Assembly: GCF_030272615.1 (NCBI RefSeq)
Contig: NC_081405.1
Coordinates: 649,117,420-649,181,419, forward strand
Origin: Cryptomeria japonica
Lineage: Eukaryota; Streptophyta; Pinopsida; Cupressales; Cupressaceae
Direction of reading: 5' to 3'
DNA: 64,000 nucleotides
This document shows, one piece after another, positions 57,840 to 64,000 of this stretch. The translations under genes were made by a program, and so were the position numbers. Numbering within the stretch: the stretch's first letter is position 1; every line of letters begins with the position of its first letter. The notes below the pieces were generated by a model, which saw nothing but the letters and a program-made list of their open reading frames with translations, did no database searches and was not told the DNA's origin.

Positions 57840-60800
57840 ATGGCACCTAAGAGAGAATTTTTTGGGAAAGTTAATTATCCGGAGAGAGCCATTTGTGATG
57901 ATTTTCTTGAGCAGTTGACGTTGTCAACTAATCAGGCATCGAAAGCAAAAGAATTAGTGCCTAGAGCTCCTCGTTTGAAAATAGGAGAAGGGCTATATGA
58001 TAAGGGTAACTGGTTGAGAGATCCATAGGTCAGATTGTCTGGGTTGGGGTTATTCAAGGTTGGATTTGGAATGAGGAATTCTCTGGCCCCACAAAATAGT
58101 ATCTGGGAATTAGATGTAGGGAAGTTGGTAGTCCCAGGGGTATATTTATGGACATAGATATGTTGACCCAAATTGCACTTAATTGTGATCCAGTCACAAG
58201 AAGCATTCGAGATATAAATGGAAAAGCCCTTATTGAGATTAATACTGAAGAGTTCAGAAGCGCTTTTGGGCTAAATGAGTTTACAAATTTTCTTGAACCC
58301 ATAAATTTCAAATTATTAGCTCAAGTATACAGTGCATAGAGGAATCATCTTAGGAGTGGGCCTCTTAAGGAATTTTTTGTGAAGATAGGTGGGTTGACTG
58401 TTGTAGGACCCAACACAAAAGAGCCCTTCTCATTAAATTTGTTTACCCTCAGAGCTAAGGGAATGTATTGGTCACTTTGCCAAGTTTTGGGAGAAGATGC
58501 TGAAGCTAATATGCTCAATCACTACTTGTTAATGATTTCTCAGATTTTAAATCCTTCCCTTGTAGCAACATTTGATTATGCTTCTTTTATTATTGATGCT
58601 ATCTATGGAGGGTTAGTAGGAATAAAGAGTGGAAAGGTGGATAAGCCCTTCGGATGGTACTCACTCCTGATGCATCTATTTCTGTTCAAAGGAGGTGATT
58701 ACTTTGCTAGTGGACTGGACTTTATCAAAGAGAAGGAAGGAGAAAAGATGCTAGTACAACTATGGAGTACTGTCTTGTCATGGGATAGAGAGGATGCCAG
58801 TTTCTTGAAGTTTGATAAATATTTTGCATCCAAGATCAGGACTCTCCTATGCTTGGAGAACCCAAGAATCCCCAAGGTTCTTTTGGAATTCATTAGACCA
58901 AAAGAATTTGCAGAGAGCATAAAGATTGTTCACAATTGGGGTGACATTTATCTGTACCTAGTCTCAACAGTTTCCAAAGTTTTTGGTTTTAGAGGCACTC
59001 CATTCTTGTTGCCCTGTCAGGTCCCTCTCAAAGTGGGAATTGCAGAAGTCCTTAGACAAATTGGTAGTGTACAAGAGGCAGAACTGACAGGCAGGGGTAA
59101 AGGGACTATTTTCCCTCCGATTACCATAGGTCACCAATTTGTAATAACTAAGGGAGGTTGGAATTGTTTTGAGGATTTTCTCAAACCTTATCATTTGTCA
59201 ACTACAATATCCAGGTGTGCCGATCCAGAAGACTTCTTTAATCGCATGTTTAGAAAGAGTGCAACGTGCAGAGGTAGACCCCATCAATTTTAGTTTCCTG
59301 AAGACCTCATTAGAAATGAATTTGATTTGGATGAACATGAACTAAGGAAGGAGAAATGGGTGGCTTATAAAAAAGCCTTAGACTTTGTGCATCAGTTTGA
59401 TGCCAACTATGACCCATTGTCTAGCTTTCTCCCTCTAGAGGAGAAAATAAAGTTTTTAATTGTTTGCTTTGAGGGTGTGATGCAGACCCTGAAGGAGAAG
59501 ATGGAAGCTATGATTAAAAGCAACCCTGAAAAGGCAAGAATGATTCTAAGTAGGTCTACCTCCACCAAAGCAATCCCTCCTGGTGACTACACCCTGCACA
59601 AGAAATCTAGTTATAGTGTGCTGATGCCTACAACAGGGGAGCCCTCTACCTCCAAAGAAAAGAGGAAGATACAAGATGTCATCGACATCCAATAGAGCCC
59701 TAAGAAGCAAAGAGTAGGAAAAGAAATACCATTTGATACACCTTTGTACTCTCCATCCCAATCCCCTATCCACATAGGAGATGAGCAAGCAGTAGCTAAG
59801 CAACTATTACAATTAGGTAGTCTAGGAGAAATTGCCTATATATATGATGAAGTAGAGGAGGGTATGCTAGAAGAACCCCTTGCTGCTGAAATGAATATTA
59901 CTGCTACTAAACTTAAAGGCCAGGAGTGGGATCCTGAGATAATGTAGGCCAGTGATGACTTCTTGGCTGACAACAATTTTGTCTCATCAGTAGCATTTAT
60001 GCAGTTTGTATGGAAACAAAATATAGGTAAGTATAATGCAAGATGTGAGAAGAGAAAAGGTGAGCAGCCTAACAAAGATCCAGCCTTGGTGGAGGAGGAA
60101 ATAAAACAAGAGATGATGGAAGAATTTAAGAACATCACTCCTGAGCAAGGAAGAGATATGGTGGCACAAGCTGGAGTGCTCATTCTCCCTGAGTGGGACA
60201 TAGCAGATGCCCTGTTACTAGAGGCAGTGAGGAAGGAGACCAAGCCCATGGAGGGAATTACTTTCAGTAAGGATAATGGTGCACTCGTCATGTGGTCTCT
60301 CAAGAGAGATAAGAGTAAGAGAAGCAAAGATACCCTAGGCTCAAGCTACCTTAGTGGAATGATAGTGAAGAGAGTGCAGAACATAGGGGTGGTAGAAGCT
60401 ACTAGCACTGTGCTAGAGACTGTAAAATTTAGTGTTGCAATAGCAGAAAAGGAAGCCAAGGAAAAAGAGGTCCTCCAAGTCAAGTTGGAGACAGTTTTGA
60501 AGGCCTACAATAGTGCTAAGGAGGAGGTAAGAGGTAAAGATATCATCATTGCTAAGTTGCAGAGCCAGTTGATAGGACAATACCATCAAGGTGAGTCTTC
60601 AACACTGATGATCTCCTCTTCCCCTGCAAGACCTCCACCTACTAGCCCCATCATTGAGTTCCCACCATCTCCAGCATCTTCCAGCTCTCAAATGGTTGAG
60701 ATTACTCCTCAAGAGCTAGAGAATTTACAACAGGCTCAGGCGTTGTATGCAAAGAAATATGAGGAGAGAGTAAGGGCTACTATTTCATGTTTTGTAGATA

Positions 60801-61483
60801 CAATGAGTGCCTCATTGCTATATAGTAATATAAGCAAGATTTTGGAAATGAGGAATGAGCTGAATGGAGATAAAGCCATTCTGACACCTATTTTTGACAA
60901 ATGGAGGCCTAGAGAGCAGGACTTGGAGTCTATTTGTGCCTCTTATGATGAGGCAGGGGCCAATCCTATCATCAAATCCACTTGTGATACCACCAAGGAT
61001 CTAGTGAAACTAGCAGAAGGGGTGGATAATGCTGATAGGAAAATTAACTTGTACAAAAAGGAATATATTGATTAGGTTTTTGAGTTGCTCCTAGGAGTTT
61101 TTGCCAGCCTAGATCAACTGAAGGACAAACAAGTGTGGCTCAAGGATTTAGAGGCCAAATTGTTAGCCAGGTTTAAAGGCATTGTTGATCTAGATGATGC
61201 TTCCTTCTTTGTTGTGACAATTCAGGAGATAAAGAAAATCAAGTCTCATTATGGTTTTCTCAATTCAGAGGTCAACAAAATTAGAAATTCCTGGAAAAGG
61301 TTGACCAAGGCTAAGACAAAAGTGATTGATTTCATGTGGCCAACTGATGATGTGTACAATGAATGGACAACGAAATATTCCATCTAGGATGCAGAGCAGT
61401 TAGAGGGCGCTCCTGAACAGTTAGAAGAGGTTGCAATTGGACAACAAGTTGAAGAAGCTGCAGAGGTCGAAAAGGACTTGTAA
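57840..61483 (+). pseudogene. U3-encoded long ORF, 3' LTR copy
   Basis: ATG at 57840 (MAPKREFFGKVNYPERAICD) to the TAA at 61481-61483. Nearly the same protein as 42591-46233, same segments. The frame-breaking loss near 42643 is absent here, so FFGKVNYPERAICDDFLEQL is uninterrupted. Shared lesions: TAG at 58026-58028, a frame change near 58136, TAG at 58337-58339. Stops only here: 59291, 59693, 59945, 61073 and 61385. The long piece 59963-61075 is open for 370 codons and holds the coiled coil (LETVLKAYNSAKEEVRGKDI) and the Pro-rich stretch. Confidence 0.8.
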
Positions 61484-62357
61484 CCGTTTTTGCAAAAGGT
61501 TTTGTAACTTCTTCTTGAGAAGCAATGATTGTGACAAATTCTCCTAGGAAAGTGCGAAGCTTTGTGCATCCATATTGTTATAAATGGATACCAGGACTAG
61601 TGAAAAAGAGGTCGCAAAAGAATTGTAAGAAAACGCTGCAGAGATTTATCTGAGCTTTTCTAAGTTTAATGGAGAATATTCAAAAGTTTTTGTAATAATT
61701 TCTTGAAGATAATATCAATATATAGACCATTGGTTTTGAGTTATTTTGTTTGAATAGGGGTTGTAAGGCAACTTTCAGTAGATGTGTTTGCTAGCTTTTC
61801 TCTTTAGGAGGGAAATTAAATATGCGGGGATCACTTCTAACTGGTAAATTACTTGTGAGACATCTTGAATCTTGATGAGCATAGTTTGATTTGGTGTGCA
61901 TAAATTCTCATGTATGTTAGGCATATATAGGGATTAACAGAAGCCGAGCCAATGGGATGTGTATAGATCTTTTGTTTGGGGAGTATTGTTTGAATTTTGA
62001 TGACTCTATGACCTTGGATAAGGAACTGGTATAGATCAAGGTTGTCTATTGCATGTTTTGTAGATCAAAATACTGAATATGAGTATAATTTTCATTCCTT
62101 TGTTTCAGTCAGTTTCAAGGTGATTAGATCCACTGGTTTTCTGGACTGGTTTGCTATGGATTTATCTTTTGAAAGTGTGAATTTAGTTCACAAAGGTATA
62201 CCCGCCTGGACTCTAAGTAAGTCCAAAGTGTAGAAGGTTAAATCAAACCTTGTCATATGTTGTCCTAAGAGTTTCCTTCCCCTTAACATCTCTCCTACAC
62301 AGAGTTTAATCATTTTATTATAAGGATGTTGAAGTGAATCAAATTTTGAAGACAACA
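61484..62357 (+). other. End of the 3' giant LTR (probable R-U5)
   Basis: Non-coding. Holds TATAAAT at 61579-61585 and sequence matching 46234-47239. The small frame at 62042-62233 is not supported as a gene: it is a chance opening shared in part with the other LTR. Confidence 0.6.
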
Positions 62358-62362
62358 ATTAC
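62358..62362. repeat. Giant element target duplication, right copy
   Basis: ATTAC, one base different from GTTAC at 40427-40431. Confidence 0.75.
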
Positions 62363-64000
62363 TCCATTCAATTCTTTGGAAATGCAAAATTGTTTTATCA
62401 AAGTCAGTAGCTTACTTCAAAAATTGGCTACACTATTGGGGCTCCAATAATGAGGAAACACGATAGACATGGCTTCGAGTAGGTTGTCAGGAGGTTATCT
62501 GCTTCTAATTTGTGAGGAAAGATCATACGCAATTTTCTTCACAGAAGTAGTTACAGTCTCAACAATCTTGTTGAAATCTTCCCTTGTAACTCTTGCTAGT
62601 TGCTTCCTGGGGTGCTTTCTTGGTTCCTCAAGGTCAACCGTGGCATAGAAGTGCATTGGTATCTCAACTCCCCGTACATTGGCACATACCTCCCTGTCTG
62701 CACCGATTTGTAAAAAAATTTCAGGATTGTTCAAATTTGTGAGTGTCCGCCACTTAACAAATTTTTCATCAAATAATGTTGGTTGATTTCAATAGAGATT
62801 GTCAAGGGTCATGCATGTCATTTTACGCAGTGTAGCATATGCTGCAATATACAGAGCTCTTTTTTGGGCAACCTTCATAATATTCTTCATTTCCTTTAGC
62901 ATGGACAAAAGAGCTGCTAAAGTTAAGAGTGTCTCTAAATTACTTAACTTGCTAAGAAGTTCAGGAAATTTTGGTTGATCTAATTCATCGCGAGTTGTGT
63001 GAAATAGTCCAATCAAGGATGGATATTCTGAAAACACTCGATGCGTTGGACCATCCAAAGAGATCCATCTGGTATCATTATCCTTGAGAAGCTTGTTCCC
63101 ATTAGTTATTCCATTAGCAAACTATTGAAATTCCATAAATCGCTTGGGACTTTGACAGAAGTGTGAGTAGAGCTCTCTGATTAAAATTTCAATTTTTTTA
63201 ACCGAAGGAAACTTGATCACAATTTCAAAAGCTAGATTCATTCTGTGAGCCATGCAGTGAATTGAAGTAACGTACGGTGCAAATGAAGTTTCAATCTTTG
63301 TACAAAGACCATTCCTGTGACCGTGCATTACTAAAGCTCCATTTGCTCCAACACAAACCAATTTTTTGGCTACCGTCATGTCATCCATACCTCCATATTC
63401 AATTAAACTTCTCTTTACTAGTTGAAATAAATTTTCCGTTGTTGCACTCTCCTTCATTTTAGCAACAAATAGTAGACTAGGTTGGCAGGTATGATTCTCT
63501 ACAGTATAAACATGCATGCATACCCATGAAGTATTGTCTACTTCCGTAACTTCGTCTAAAGAAAATGCAATAAAGTTTGACTCTCTTATTTTTTCCTTTA
63601 CATCTTCTTTTTCAACCTCAACAAGACAACTTGCCCATTCCCATCCACTGTTTACTGACTAGTGTCTATTAGGATAGTTAGGAACTTTCAAAAAGTGTAA
63701 TAAACCACTAATTGATGGGAAATCTCTCATAGCACGCCCTCTGCTCAAAATATAAAAAATAACGCTTAACTGAACAACTTTTCCCAGTTGTTCTATTTGC
63801 ATTGCTTTTCCAAAAACAGCTTCAATAGAACCTTTAACTTCAGTAGACTTCATTTGTATTTTCTCATGAAAATAATACTCTTCTGCATTCCTCACATGCT
63901 TACATTCCTCCTTTGTTTTCCATCTTATCACTTATTTTTCAACCCTGTCTATCATTTGTTTTTCATAAACTTTACCCATATGCTTTTCTATGGTGTCAAA
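62358..64000 (-). pseudogene. hAT-type transposase, main part, running off the window
   Basis: One minus-strand frame from 64000 down to 62358 with a handful of stops (about 63940, 63659, 63122, 62789, 62495 and near 62430). Recognisable segments: SLDEVTEVDNTSWVCMHVYT (first catalytic acid region, about 63500-63565), LVCVGANGALVMHGHRNGLC and YVTSIHCMAHRMNLAFEIVI (about 63235-63370), KDNDTRWISL (about 63055-63085), then FPELLSKLSNLETLLTLAAL. This fits the DUF4371/zf-BED-associated hAT transposases common in plants. The N-terminal zinc finger would be beyond 64000. The gene continues in frame at 40431 on the other side of the giant element. Confidence 0.88.

Larger units (their letters stand above)
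40432..62357 (+). mobile_element. Giant-LTR Ty3/gypsy element, 21.9 kb
   Basis: Two LTRs of 6808 bp (40432-47239) and 6672 bp (55686-62357) enclose an 8.4-kb internal region, 1.26 kb of which is a later solo LTR. The internal order is PBS, gag, protease, archaeal-type RNase H, RT, RNase H, integrase. The LTRs are among the longest I know of for plant elements and contain a long ORF plus a hairpin-repeat array. Stops in gag and pol make it inactive. It inserted into a hAT transposase gene in the opposite orientation. The presence of aRNase H and the gypsy-type integrase place it near the Tat lineage, but the position of the aRNase H before RT differs from the classic Tat order seen at 15-17 kb in this window. 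Confidence 0.93.
55686..62357 (+). repeat. 3' giant LTR (6672 bp)
   Basis: Starts TGTTATCATAGTTTAAAA and ends GAAGACAACA. It matches 40432-47239 in order and content: hairpin array, ORF, TATA, R-U5-like end. It lacks about 70 bp present at 46490-46560 and the second copy of the 46.7-kb direct repeat. Confidence 0.92.

Noticed and set aside
62042-62233. Open frame in the 3' LTR end
   Set aside because: Its counterpart in the 5' LTR has stops, and it has no protein-like motif; chance opening.

Overview
This is nuclear DNA from a plant with a large, repeat-rich genome. The signs are nested Ty3/gypsy elements of the Tat type, an L1-type LINE, a hAT-type transposase, AT-rich spacers and no bacterial-style operons. 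A gymnosperm is a reasonable guess from the size and nesting of the elements, but the sequence does not prove it. I see no intact host gene, no tRNA or rRNA and no CRISPR array. Almost every coding region carries stops or frameshifts, so the window reads as a stack of transposable-element fossils.

Left part (1-28.7 kb). AT-rich spacer (1-4674) is followed by a 5'-truncated L1-type LINE (4685-28696) with a 10-bp target duplication and a poly-A tail. An 18.5-kb Tat/Ogre-like gypsy element (6428-24962) landed inside the endonuclease part of LINE ORF2. It has 1.46-kb LTRs, a 5-bp duplication GTAAC, a PBS, a polypurine tract, and gag-pro-RT-RNaseH-archaeal-type RNaseH-integrase remains. On its opposite strand, near the 3' LTR, is a plant-mobile-domain gene that appears to have its own TATA box, a short first exon and a 1.17-kb intron. 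Degenerate TAGCGCAT-like words occur ahead of both the sense and the antisense coding regions, each time in the direction of that coding region.

Middle part (28.7-40.4 kb). Two unrecognised gene remnants (30.1-30.7 kb plus strand, 31.4-32.0 kb minus strand) are followed by a degenerate tandem array (32.8-33.8 kb). Next comes a pseudogene (34.3-38.7 kb) for a two-part protein, globular then coiled-coil, split in frame by a 1250-bp solo LTR with duplication CATGG. The C-terminal end of a hAT-type transposase (minus strand) ends this part.

Right part (40.4-64 kb). A 21.9-kb gypsy element with exceptionally long LTRs (6808 and 6672 bp) split the hAT gene; the hAT reading frame resumes exactly at 62358. 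Each giant LTR holds, in order: an array of eight hairpin-forming repeats, a roughly 1200-codon ORF, and a TATA box just after that ORF. The ORF therefore lies in U3. Its product resembles, in order and spacing of motifs, the pseudogene at 34.3-38.7 kb. The internal region has PBS, gag (split by a second solo LTR of the same 1.25-kb family), protease, an archaeal/plant-type RNase H placed before RT, then RT, RNase H and integrase.

The most novel-looking feature is the giant LTR: a U3-encoded two-part protein plus a hairpin array. Comparing the two LTR copies shows which lesions were inherited (shared) and which arose after insertion. The post-insertion stops are mostly CAG to TAG, as expected from loss of methylated cytosine in CHG context.
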